Below, one piece after another: positions 46,611 through 58,289 of a stretch of DNA of 64,000 nt. The notes under the pieces are model-generated. The model did no database searches. It saw only the letters and a program-made list of their open reading frames with translations, and was not told where the DNA came from. Origin of the DNA: Cenococcum geophilum 1.58 (lineage: Eukaryota; Ascomycota; Dothideomycetes; Gloniales; Gloniaceae); assembly GCA_001692895.1 (NCBI GenBank), contig KV748219.1, positions 62,001 to 126,000 on the forward strand, read 5' to 3'. Numbering within the stretch: the first letter of the stretch is position 1; each line of letters opens with the position of its first letter. The translations under genes were made by a program, and so were the position numbers.

Positions 46611-47354
46611 GGACCTCTATATATAGTAGGAAGGCAGCTATAAATTCTACTTTTATTAGTCCTTTATATAAAGAGAGTATTAGTATTATCTATAGGGTAT
46701 TCTATATAGCTATATCTTATATCTTTACTACCTTCTTCTAATATTACTTCTATCTAAGATTTACCTATTTTATAATAAATATAGTAAATCTCTATTTATA
46801 CTAATAGCCTCCTATTCTCTATCGCTATAATAATACTTTACTAGTATAGCGCTAGGTCTCTGTCTAGTATACTAATAGCTCCTATATTTTCTTTTCTCTC
46901 TCTATTACCTATAAGTAGAGGGCTTCTTAGTTAGTATACTTAGATACGCCGCCTTTTTAAAGGGCCTTTACTTCTCGTATACGTTTTAGTATTTAGTATA
47001 TATTTTCCTCTACTAGGTAGCCTTATACTATAACCGCTCTCTATATAGCAATTATATTAATATATAGATCTAGTAATACTATTACCACTTTACGTTCTAG
47101 TATAGTATATAGTATTCTTTTATAGGCCCCTATAGTTCTATATAAGTATTAGTTTTATAGCTTACTATTTAGTTCTAGGCCCTAGATCTAGGCGTTATAT
47201 AATATTATTAGCCTTACTATTACTATATATAGTAGATATATACGTCTAAAAGAGAGACCTTATATTAAGGCTGTAATTCGTAATATTACTATAAATACTA
47301 CTGCTCTTTTATAAGTCGTCTATATAATATACGTATTCTAGTTTAATTTAGAGT
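46611..47354 (-). pseudogene. LINE relic, segment between Gypsy F and Gypsy A2
   Basis: The minus strand continues the LINE pol after its reverse transcriptase: a decayed VVIVLLDLYINIIAI-like stretch near 47,060-47,100 resembles the region downstream of the RT in Tad/jockey-type elements. It is bounded by Gypsy A2 on the right and Gypsy F on the left. Stops are frequent. Confidence 0.5.
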
Positions 47355-47547
47355 TGTCACGGAACCCGACCGCAGGGGCCTCCATAGGAGAGCCCCGTGC
47401 TCTCGCGTACACCTCGCGTACAGCTTACATCAGCTACGCGTAGGTATATCACCTCCTTACGCCCTCGACCCTTACGATCGATCGCGCAACGTCTTGTAGA
47501 CTCCACGAATACATATGTCTTGTAGCCATTGCCCCCGCTCCATGACA
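47355..47547 (+). repeat. 5' LTR of Gypsy A2
   Basis: 193 nt and much less mutated than its partner, with normal CA/TG content. The self-primer string GCGCAACGT is at 47484-47492, so U3 would be about 129 nt and R-U5 about 64 nt. Confidence 0.93.
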
Positions 47548-47549
47548 TT

Positions 47550-47558
47550 ACGTTGCGC
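47550..47558 (+). promoter_or_regulatory. self-priming primer-binding site of A2
   Basis: ACGTTGCGC lies 2 nt after the 5' LTR and is the exact complement of GCGCAACGT within the LTR (47484-47492). The same spacing is found in A1, C1 and F. Confidence 0.78.
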
Positions 47559-47599
47559 CTTTTTACTACTAACGCTTAGCCTACGACCAATTCTATATC

Positions 47600-50500
47600 T
47601 TTGTAATACTGTAGGCGCTGCTAAAAGCAGCGTGTCTACGAATTACCTTACTTTATACTTCTAAGGAACCCACGATAGTAAGACGATATTCCTTATTAGC
47701 TACTATATTAAACCCAAAGAATAATCCAATACCTACACTTAACCTACGACGCTAATTAATCCCAGGAGAATTCGATTTATTAGCCCTAGCCTTAACCCCT
47801 AAGGAGATAGACACTAATAATGTCTTATCTTTTATTAACTATATAACTACGGACAAGCAAGCGGAAGGGCTACTACCTATTAAAATTAAAATATGAGACG
47901 CCGAGACGTTTATAAAAATGGTAGCACGAGAACCTAATAAATACTACCGCCTTTTATAGAACTACTACCTAAAGCTTATACGAGCTGAGATACGTACTGC
48001 CTAAGATTATAATATCATCTAAGACCTATAAGCTCGTAAGGCGCTCGCCGATAATACGCGTTAAGAAACTAAAGATAACCTCCGCGTGTCTAAACGCGAC
48101 GTCTAATAGTTAAAGAAGGCTAAGATCGCTCTTATTACTACAGTTACTAAAAGAGAAGGTATAATTAAATACCTATAATCTTAGCTTAACGAGCATATTT
48201 GTAATAACGCTAGATATCTCTCTACTGTATATAACGCCACCTAAGTCTCTACGCCCCCGGCAACTTTACCTACTTAACGCTTAACGGAGGGTTAGCACTA
48301 AAGCAGCGATAATAAAAGCTATAATAATAGGACCTAAGCTGCTACCGTAGGGTCTAATGCATGTTATCTTAATCCCCTAGTCTTTTAGGGAGACCGTAAG
48401 GAATATAGCCACTAGAAGATACAAATCCGCAAGAAACTAACTTAGAGCGCCTACCTTTTTCCTACGGAAGACACTAAGATCGGCTATATTATTAGATAAA
48501 TAAAGGGTATACCATTTAATAGACTTTTCGCCTAATGGGAGACTAACGGCCCCTAGAAGTAGCAGTCCTATTAAAAAGTCCTTAATAATCTTAACCTAAT
48601 ATACCGTGACTATAACCTAGTGGCTACTAGCCGAGCTAAACTATATGCCCTAAAGATAAGCCCTACTAAATTATTTAACGAGTTCTATATTAAATTCTAG
48701 GAATACACTAGAGTCCTTACCTAAGACGATACTAAAGACTAAGAAGATCTCCTTAAAAAAGTCACTTATTGCCTTAGTCACGCAGCCGCTAGCTATAACT
48801 ATAACAATATCTACGATATAGTAGCAGCCCTATAGAAGATTAAACAACGACTAAATTAAATTGCTACTGCTAACTCTTACCTAAAGACCTTCCTATAGAA
48901 GCCCTCCGGGCCTACTAAACCTATATATACTAAGCTACCAACGCCTACTATCTTAAATCCCACCAGAGCTAATATTGACCTCGCTATACTAACCTTTCTA
49001 AAAAAACTCCTAGACGGAAAGTGTAAGCTACTCTAGAAACTAGGATACTGCTATAGATACTGTTAAGAAGGCTGTTATTACAAAAACCTAAACTGCCTAA
49101 TAGCTAGGTTTAGTAACCGCCGCCTAATACCTAACCTAATACCTTAAATACTAAATATATTACTACGCGCCGCTACCATACAAGACGAAGACGTAGTAAT
49201 AGTAGTAGGGTTAGATACGGAAATGGAAAACGCTAAGTTCTAGCCCTAAGTCGCGGGTTAGGACGCCCTAACGATAAAAGGATCTATATATTAGCCTACT
49301 TAATAGATAATATAGTAAAGATAAACGGACGGAAATAGATAGTTTTACTTATAATAGGAACTACTGCTAAAAAATAATATAAAAGTCATTCTATAATTAA
49401 TTGCGGAGCTATTAATAAATTTATAAATACCTAATTTATGCGCACCTATAACCTACCTACCTTACCCCTTACTAAAGCCCGCGCCCTATAACTCGCTGAT
49501 AGTAGTTATACCGCATAGAAGATTACCTATATGGCATAACTCCACCTAGATATAAATGGGCACTAGGAAGAGCTCTAGGCCTATATTATACTACTTACTA
49601 ACTACCCTATTATCCTTAGAATAAGCTAGCTCAAACAACATAACCCCACCATTAATTAGAAAAAGAGAGAAGTAACCTTTAACTCTAAATACTATAAAGA
49701 GACTTACCTTAGGCATGGCCTAGCCGCCTCTATTTACTCCCTAGGATATTAACTTAAGAAACCCCTTATTATCCCACCTACGACCAACTGCTACTATGTA
49801 AGTGCCGCGGCCTTCTACCGCATAGCACGTAGGAAAGGCTAGACTGTTGCTATAGTCTCCTAATTATAACTATATAAGCTTAATAAAGAACAGGACTACG
49901 TCCTCTATAGTAATAGGATAAACATAGTTAACCTTCTAGAAGACGACGCCCCGGCCAAACTCTACGGACTTTTATCTTTAGACTTTAAGAAGTTTATAAA
50001 GCTTAAAAAAGGACTTACTAATAAGGAACTCCGTAAGCTCCTCCCTAAAAGGTACTATGACTTTATTAATATATGCTTATAAAAGAGCGTAGATATACTC
50101 CCCCTATATTAACCTAACGACTATACCATTAACATTAAATAAGGAAAAATGCTACTATATAAGAGACCCTACCTAATATTAAAAGACGAACTTCTAGTTA
50201 TAAAAAAGTATATTAACGAGTACCTTAATAAAGGGTTTATTCGTCCCAGTATATTACTAGCAGCCGCCCCTATCTTTCTTACTAAGAAGCTAGAAGGAGG
50301 TATTCGATTCTATGTTAACTATAGAGGACTTAACGCTATTACAATTAAGAACTAATACCTAATACCGCTTATATGTAAGACCCTTAAGCGGCTTAGTTAA
50401 GCTAAAATCTATACTAAGCTTAATATTATTGCCGCCTTTAACTATCTCTAAATACGAGAAGGTGACGAATAGAAAACCGCATTCGCATTACGCTTTGGTC

Positions 50501-53410
50501 AATTTAAATACACTATTCTGCCCTTTGGCGTATATAACGGCCTAGGCACCTTCTAAAGCTATATTAATAACGCCCTATAGGACTACCTCGACGACTTCTG
50601 CTCTGCGTACATAGACGACATACTTATTTATAGTAATGACCCTTCTAAGTATACTAAGCACGTTTAAAAGGTCCTATAGCGCCTTAGGGACGCAGGACTT
50701 TATATTAACTTAAAGAAGTGCGAATTCTTAGTTATAGAAGTAAAATACCTTAAACTAATTATTACTACTAAGGGCGTCCGTATAGACCCCGAAAAGGTAC
50801 GTATAATTACTAAATGGTAAGCCCCTAACTGCATTAAGGACGTATAAGCCTTCCTTAGTTTTACTAACTTCTATTGGAAATTTATATATAACTTCTTAGG
50901 CGTAGTAGTACTACTTATAGCAATAATACGAACGAAGGGCCTTTTTATAAAAGGAAGAAAAATATATTTATACTTTACCTAGATACTTAAATACGAGAAG
51001 GCGTTCTAAGACCTTAAAAATGCCTTTACTAAAGCACCTATCTTAGCTTACTTTACACTAAAACAATAACTCTATCTTAAAACCAACTTCTTAAACTACG
51101 TTAACGCAGGCGTCCTGTAAGGGTACTTTTGGTCCCTTACTCGGCTACATCCCGGGAGCTCTTAGGGGCTGCCAAGGCTAGCCTTCGGCTAGGCCTTGGC
51201 CACCCCTTATAAGCTCCTCGGGCTTGCAGCCTCCTTCCTCCCCCATCGGTTCGTCTCTCTCTGTACTCAGGCTATTGCCTACCCTCATTACCATATCGTC
51301 CTCTTCCATCGACTCCCTATGTGACTCATGCTCGGCTTGCCTGCTCCCTACCGTACACCCTAGCAATACTGCCTTACACGTCCTCTCTTAGATAGGTAAT
51401 AATGGCCTCCTCTACCTAGTCGTATTTTACTTGGCTAAGCTTACGCTATAAGAGTGTAACTATAAGATCTATAATAAAGAACTCCTTGCAATTATATAAG
51501 CGTTTAAAGAGTTCTAATTAGAACTCTTTTTAGTAAAACCTAACTAGCTAACTAAAGTTCTTACGGACTATTGTAACCTTAAGTACTTTATAACCATAAA
51601 GTAGCTAAACTAATACTAAGTACATTAGAACGAGTTTCTCTCTAGTTTTAACTTTAAAATTATATATAGGCTAGGAGTATAAGGCACTAAGCCTAATAGC
51701 CTAATACGCCGCTCGTAAGACCTTCCTTAGTTAGAAAATAACCCCTGCAATTAGTTCTAATAATAGATAATCCTAAAAGTACGGAATTTAGCCCTAGGTA
51801 TACTACCTATAATAGAGCTAACTGCACCCTAGCTTTATACTATAGAACTAAAATTACCCCCTAAAATTAACGAGCTTATTACCGCAGTATATAATACTTC
51901 TATTAACCTACTACTATATTAACTTATCTCCGCAAAGACCGTTAGTACCTATACGCTGCCTATTAACTTCTAAAGCTTGGGCTAGATTAATATAGCAGCC
52001 TTAGAAGTAAAAGAGAACAAGCTCTATTATAAAGGCCGCCTATTTATCCCTAACTTAAAAAACCTATAACGGCAACTAATCTAAATGGCCCACAACCTCT
52101 AGTTAAGCGGCCACCTAGGTAAAAAAGGAACCTATAAGCTTCTCAGCCGATACTACTTCTAGCCTAAGATAATAGACTTAGTTAAACGCTTTATAGGTGC
52201 CTACTATAGTTATAAGCGCGTTAAGGCCTTCAATATAAAGTACTAAGGACTACTATACCCTCTACTAGTACCTATATAACAATGGGCAGATATCGCTATA
52301 GACTTTATTATTAACCTACTACCCTATAAACAACATGGTTGTACTTATAAGAATATTCTTATAATAATATACTAACTTATAAAAGAACGCCACTACGTCC
52401 TAACTAAAGGTATAGCTGTTAGCAACGTTACTAACGCCTTTTTTCGCAAAGTTTACTAATTACATAAGATACCTAACTTAATTACGTCCGACTAAGGCAT
52501 ATAGTTTAACTCCAATATATAGAGATGAATCTACTAACGCCTTAGCATCTTCGTTAAGATGTTTATATCCTTTTATTATAAAACTACTAGGCAACCAGAA
52601 AACGCTAATGCTAGTATAAAAGCGTACCTACGACAGGTAGTCGCCTATAGTTAAGATAACTAGGTAAACCACCTTCTACTAGGTAAATTTGCAGTAAATA
52701 ACTATATTTTAACCACTATAGGATTTACCCTGTTCTTCGCAAATAAGGGATATTACCCCTAATCCGGCATAGAGCCACCAGAACCTGTTAATAAGAAACT
52801 GCTATATAGAAAACGCCTTAAGATACTACTTACCAACTAGTATGCAGACCGTATAAAAAATCTACTTAACTACTATAAGGGAGAAATGGCCTGGGCCTAA
52901 GCAAAGCAGGCCTACTTCGCCGACTATTATAGAACGCCACCACTAGAGATGCGTGTTGGCGACTGGGTATGGCTAGATATATATAATATCTCTACGCAGA
53001 GGCCTATAAAGTTACTTAATTATAAAAATCTCGGCCCCTATTAGATTAAACGAGTTATTAATAGGGGAGCTATATATAAGCTAGAGCTCCCGCCTGCCCT
53101 AGCCACCTATAGGATATAGCCTATATTTTACCTATAGCTACTATACCTTTACTAGCCTAACCCCTTACCAGGATAGATATAGCCTAAACCCCTACTAGTA
53201 CTAATCCAAGACGAGAACAAAGACAAGAACTATAAGAAGTGGACCATTAAACAAATCATTAACTCTAAATACTTTAGCAAAGGCAGAGGACGACGGCTCT
53301 ACTATAGAGCTATTTATATAGGATTCAACATAGATTAGCCAGAATGGCAACTATAGGAAGACTTTAAAAATGCAAAGGATCTAATTAGTAATTTTTACTA
53401 CGTAAACCTA
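47600..53410 (+). pseudogene. A2 gag-pol relic (Gypsy, chromodomain)
   Basis: Gag runs to about 49,100 and ends in a damaged cysteine-rich knuckle (about 49,050-49,090). A retropepsin site at about 49,395-49,440 reads I-N-C-G-A-I-N-K-F-I-N-T, where D-S-G-A-T is expected. The reverse transcriptase starts near 50,150, with GGIRFYVNYRGLNAITIKN at 50,300-50,355 and an intact Y-I-D-D at 50,608-50,619. RNase H is split by D2 (51,116-51,378). Integrase follows at about 52.0-52.8 kb with W-A-D-I-A-I-D-F-I near 52,280. A chromodomain is at about 53,241-53,405. Many CAG/CAA and TGG codons are now stops. It is the best-preserved guide to family A and the only plus-strand LTR element in the window. Confidence 0.88.
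51116..51378. mobile_element. D2, recent solo LTR or short LTR-like element
   Basis: 263 nt, TGTAAGGGTA..GCCTTACA, with a perfect CGTCC duplication (51111-51115 and 51379-51383) inside the RNase H region of A2. It has normal G+C and CA/TG content, so it arrived after the RIP of A2 or is too short to be a RIP target. The small open frame within it is not a gene. A hairpin lies at about 51,172-51,200. Confidence 0.88.
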
Positions 53411-53518
53411 TAGAAACTAGGCCTAAGCAGAGATTTCATACCTAATCCCCTATAGGAACCGTTACAGCTAAATTGTTATATATTACTGTCACGCAACTAC
53501 TCTAATAAGATGTCTAGG

Positions 53519-53615
53519 AACTTTAACCGCCAGTTAAAGTTATCTAATTAGTTAGATTCTAGACGCTAAGGAGAAGCTAGCCAATTAGGATTTTCCATGC
53601 CTGGTATAGAAAATC
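53519..53615 (+). promoter_or_regulatory. 3' module of A2: hairpins H2 and H1
   Basis: H2 is at 53519-53541 (AACTTTAACC GCC AGTTAAAGTT) and H1 at 53589-53615 (GATTTTCCATG..TATAGAAAATC). They lie between the chromodomain and the 3' LTR, in the same order in element sense as in Copia B2. The string TTACTACTAGCGCCTTAG after H1 is the reverse complement of the B2/F string. Confidence 0.85.
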
Positions 53616-53870
53616 GCTATTAGCTCGCTTACTACTAGCGCCTTAGTAACCCCCCCGTATCTTACTAAGTCTCTAACAGCCTCCTTCCCCTCTATAGCTT
53701 AGTACCTCCGCATAGTAGCAACCTATAAGCTTTAAGTCAGAAGCATTTATATAAGCCCGTTATACCTATAATAATATTTCTTCTTCTTCTCTATACCCTA
53801 AGCGTCCCCCTTATATATATATAGTAACCATAGCGTCGCCGGAGCTCCGCCTTAATAGGAGGGGGGGTAG

Positions 53871-54063
53871 TGTTACGGAACCCGACTATAGGGGCCTCCA
53901 TAGGAGAGCCCCATGCTTTTACATATACCTCGCGTATAGCTTATATCAGCTACGCGTAGGTATATCACCTCCTTACGCCCTTGACCCTTACAATCGATCG
54001 CGTAATATCTTGTAGACTCTACGAATACATACGTCTTGTAGCCATTGCCCTCGCTCCGTAACA
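53871..54063 (+). repeat. 3' LTR of Gypsy A2
   Basis: 193 nt, with more C-to-T changes than the 5' LTR; its self-primer string now reads GCGTAATAT. Confidence 0.93.
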
Positions 54064-57000
54064 CCTTAGGACCTTAATAGTAGCTTCTAGTTTTGCTTTA
54101 CAGCCTTAGACATTTACTATTAAGGCTAAGTTACTATTTATCCTCCTTTTTCTTATAAAATTAATAAGTTAGTATTAATCTAGTATAAATTTGGCGCTAT
54201 ATTGTTTTTCTTATATAATATACCTATTATATACTTAGTTTAGCCTAGTATAATTTCTACCATTATATTTCCCTATATAATTAGGTTTATATTATCTATA
54301 AATCCTAAGGCTAATATATTTTAGTTATAGTTAAATATCTCTAATAGCTCAGATATAAAGAATAGGATTAGGATTAGCGATAGAGGTATTCCCTATAGGA
54401 TATCTATAGGTATTAGTATTAATTCGCTTTTATAGCCCTTAATTGCTATTTTAGAAGTACGCCTTATTAGAAAGGCTTAGATAAACTTAATTATTTAGTC
54501 TAATAGGCCCTTATTCCTTAAGATTTATAAAAGCCTCTTATATAATATATTATTAAAGGCCCCGCTTAGGTCTAGGCTTAGTATAGATATAGTATATCCT
54601 AGGTAAGCTTACTATAAGACTTAAATACTAGAGGTAATTAAGAAGAGGGCTAAAAGGGTTAATAATTTCTTTCTTACGCCTATTTACGTCTACTATAGTA
54701 GCTTATATACCTCTACTACCTCTTATATACATTCTATAACTATTTTTTCTAAAAGCTTTTTTAGGGTGTTTTCTAGAGTAATTAGTTAATAGCTTTCTAA
54801 AAGGGAGTAGCCTTTTCCTTTACCTTTAGTAAGACAACTACAGTTATTACTCTAAAGTAGTTAGGTAGTTTGTCTCCTTAAAGGTAGATAGTTACGGTAT
54901 TAATAAGTAGTATTACTACCGCTTCTAACGCGGCTTTAATTACCTTATTTAGAATCCTATTTAGCCTTAGCGCTTTACTAATAGGGAGCTTTTATATAAT
55001 AACCTTTATTTCTTTTACTAACTTATTTCTAGAGATAGGGGGTAGGTTTAGCTATTAATATCCTATAAGTCTACTTAGCCTTCGCTTAGGGAAAACCTCT
55101 TTACTAATATTTCTATTTTTTCCTTATTATTATTTATATACTGGTTTTATTTTATTTAGCGAAGTATAGATAAATAGGGGTCCTCTAGCATCTCCTTAGT
55201 AGCTTACTTACTCTACTTAATATACGTTAAAGTCTCTAGTTATATAGTTTAGTAAGGTCTAAGGTAACTTCTTTTAGAAACCAGCGCTAGCTATTTCTAC
55301 CCTCTTTCTATATTATCTTTTTAAGCCTATTATACTATACTATCGCCTCGCCCTCCTTATACTTATAAGTAACTAGGCTGCCTTTAATAGCTATTTTTAA
55401 CGAGTATATTTACTAAGCTAGGCCTTTAGATAGTATTCTTTTAAGTAGTTACTTATAATCCTCTAGATATTCTTTAGCGTTACCTAAAATATAACTATAA
55501 GCCTATTAGTAACTTCTTAGGAGTACCTTTTCTAGTTAAGTTTTTTATTAGCGTATTATTAGCGGGTTTATTACACTAGTATAGCGATATTAAGCGTTAT
55601 CCGTATAGATATATAGTTTATAGCTATTACCTATATATTTTTTAGCCCATATAACACTACTCGGTTTATAAGTATTTCTTATATAAATATAAGGTCGATT
55701 ATACTCTCTTAGGTTCTCCTTTTTTCTAAGTAGGTTTACTAATTAGGGTAGTTAGGATAAGGCCTCGCGTTTCTAGCTTATTAAGTAGGTAAGTTGCCTA
55801 TACTTTAACTATATCCTACTATCCTCTCTATAATATATAGTATATATTAAAGTCCTCTAGGACTATTACCATACCTTCCGCTATATTAATAGCCTATTAG
55901 AGTAGTTCCTATATAATAATCTAGGGTCTCTTATATTATAGACGTTAATTCTACTAATTTAGCCCTTATCGGTAGCTACTTATAGTTTAGCTATATTAGG
56001 GCTAATAGTATAGTAGCTCTATACTTATATATTAATACCTTAGCTTACTAGAAAGTATATATAGGTAGTTAGGTCTAATTCGTATAGGAGGTAATATCCT
56101 TTAGTTTGTATATTTTATGGATTTATTTATTATATACCGATTTCTATAGGGTTATTATCTAGTATTCTTCTAGATTTAGGCTATTAAATAGAGGACATAT
56201 TACTCTATAGTTTAAGTATCCGTGGTTATATTATACTATTATTAGCCCTTTTATGGTATTAACTAGTCTAGTAACTTATAGATATCTTTTGTTTATATTT
56301 AGGGCGTCTTATTTAAGGCTATTGTAACTAACTACTAGTACTCTATATATTACCCTATCTTACCTATATATTGCCCTATTTTAGCTATATATTAGTTTTC
56401 CCTTCTTATTTTATTACCCTACCTTTCTTATATATATATAAATGCTTTAGAGCTATATTTATAATTAAGTTACTTATTTAATTCTTATATACTACAGAGC
56501 TTATAGCTATTATAATTAGAATTTTCTATTAGAATAGATCTCTAGTAGCATTAGTACTACCTTATAGGCGTTTTACGCTCTACTTTACTACTAGCTAAAT
56601 AGAGGCTGCCTCTATTAGAGTAGGTACCTTAGGTTTCTTTCGCTATATAATTGTATAGCTACTATTATTTACATTATATATCCCCTTCTCCTTATATACG
56701 TTTCCCTATAACGTAACTATAACCTAGTATAATTAGGCAAGTCTTATTTTAATAGATTCTAAATATACTTAAAATGTTTTATATACCGTCCTTTACTATA
56801 CTCTATATTCTTTATCTAATATATATTGGCGTACTATCTATACCTTTTCTATCTCTGGTATACGCTTTAGGTATATCCCTACTAGTAGTATTTAAAGTAT
56901 TATTAGACTTAAACTCTATAGTAGTATAGTTAGGCTTTATACTAAAGGCTATCTATAATTACTCCTTTATAGGCTACTACCGCCTATATCTCTTAGGTTA

Positions 57001-57273
57001 GTAAGCTAATTATTAGGGTATTACGCGTTTTAACTATTTAGAACCTTAATAATTCCTTTATATATATTATACGTTCTTTATAAAGCTATATATCTCTAGT
57101 TATAGTAATTTCTAGGGCTAGTTTCTTAGTACCCTCTATAATCTTTTAAATAAGTTATATATTTATAATATCTTACCTACTTTCTACTTATATATTAAAG
57201 GGTACTTTAATTACTTTAATTAGGTAGTCCTAGTAGAGGATTTTATATTTAGGGACATCTTCTTAAGTAATAG
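54064..57273 (-). pseudogene. Tad/jockey-type LINE relic: endonuclease and reverse transcriptase
   Basis: Minus-strand reading from the right: an endonuclease/exonuclease/phosphatase-like domain at about 56,000-55,600 with decayed LEDFNIYYIL and LLNKLETRGLILTT strings; then a non-LTR reverse transcriptase at about 55,000-54,150 with SLDLSGAFNNILYKRLL, GIPLSLILILFFISELLEIF and an active-site region reading G-F-I-D-N near 54,290 (FADD expected). The order endonuclease then RT is that of non-LTR elements. Gypsy A2 interrupts it at 54,064, and it continues at 47,354. Stops are frequent. A 163-nt undecayed palindrome sits at its right edge. Confidence 0.72.
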
Positions 57274-57436
57274 TGTCTGTACAAGTAGAGGTTGTAAATC
57301 GTATTACGCGCAGAGCGTATGCGGCAGGGGTCGCATGGCGTAGCGTAGGTCACCTGACTACCTACGCTACGCCATGCGACCCCTNCCGCATACGCTCTGC
57401 GCGTAATACGATTTACAACCTCTACTTGTACAGACA
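57274..57436. repeat. perfect palindrome with 77-nt arms
   Basis: Arms 57274-57350 and 57360-57436 are reverse complements throughout (the N at 57385 faces a C), around a 9-nt loop CACCTGACT. The arms are G+C-rich with many CpG and CA/TG, in contrast with the decayed sequence around them. No target duplication is evident. It could be a fold-back element or a sequencing/assembly chimera. Confidence 0.9.
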
Positions 57437-58134
57437 AATAGTTTAGCCCTTTACTTACTAATTAGGAAGTATAACCTCTATATTACTACTATATAGGACC
57501 CTTACCGCTACTACCTTTAGTATATATACTTTAATTAATATAAGGATCTATTCTAGCTCCGCTTTTACTATCTTTAGTATTTAGACCCTAACTATAGTTT
57601 AATTAGTACTATACTAGGTATACGCTAGGGGGCCGCCAGTTAGGCGCTTATGGCAATATTAGCCTATAATAGCTTTATTATATATACTATTAGTATTTTC
57701 TATAAATTTATAACATCTTTAATATATCTAAATTTGCCCTCTACTATATTTTAGTTCTTATTATACTTTATCTAAAGCACTTAGGTGATTTAGCTTGCTT
57801 ATTATACTATATATACTACTTCTATATTTAGTTATCTATCTTCTTCCTTCCTTAAATTTTTTAAATATCTTTTAGGCGGTTTACTAATTTCTACTATTTC
57901 CAGTTATTATTCTTTAGTTATTATAGTATCGCGTTTTTCTATATAATATCTACCCTTTAAGCCTACTATAATCCTCCTATATCGCGTAAGGTTTCTAACT
58001 ATATTATATATATTAGTTCTATAGTAGAATATACCATAGACTTAATTAGGAGTAGTTATTTCTTTATTAAATAATTAGTAGATATATTCTGCTATTATAG
58101 CGGCTTTTAGAAAGTATTTTTAAGAGGACGTTAT
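57437..58134 (-). other. RIP-decayed sequence, perhaps LINE ORF1
   Basis: No domain is firmly recognised. On the minus strand near 57,650-57,600 a Y-C-H-K-R-L-T-G-G-P-L-A-Y-T string could be a decayed cysteine-rich knuckle of a LINE ORF1, which would place the LINE 5' part here. Frequent stops close all frames. Confidence 0.35.
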
Positions 58135-58271
58135 ATTATAAATATCTATAGAATTGCCTATATAAATGCCTATATAATTAATTAATTAAACGCCTTTATA
58201 AATAACTCTATATAGACTTTATAATTATTTATATAGGCATTTATATAGGCAATTATATAGATATTTATAAT
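58135..58271. repeat. AT-rich inverted repeat, decayed minisatellite
   Basis: Arms of about 50 nt (58135-58185 and 58221-58271) are near reverse complements around a short centre. Both contain two GCCTATATAAAT-type 12-mers (in reverse on the right), which look like RIP-mutated GCCTGCACGAA(C/T) monomers of the adjacent minisatellite. Confidence 0.75.
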
Positions 58272-58289
58272 TAATTGCTAGTATAAACG

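Larger units (their letters stand above)
47355..54063 (+). mobile_element. Gypsy A2, complete chromovirus in a LINE
   Basis: LTRs at 47355-47547 and 53871-54063 are 193 nt each (TGTCACGG..CATGACA and TGTTACGG..CGTAACA). LINE sequence of the same orientation lies on both sides. No target duplication is visible (AGAGT left, CTTAG right), unlike the other intact elements here. A polypurine tract AGGAGGGGGGG at 53857-53867 precedes the 3' LTR. The solo element D2 interrupts RNase H. Confidence 0.92.

Noticed and set aside
47357-47548. 63-residue open frame in the A2 LTR (also at 53,873-54,064)
   Set aside because: It coincides exactly with the LTR, is antisense to it, and has no protein similarity I can recognise.
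51178-51366. 62-residue frame inside D2 as a gene
   Set aside because: It lies within a 263-nt insertion and is not preserved in D1.
57274-57436. Telomere-resolution or replication-origin palindrome
   Set aside because: No telomeric repeats or origin features nearby; fold-back insertion or artefact is simpler.
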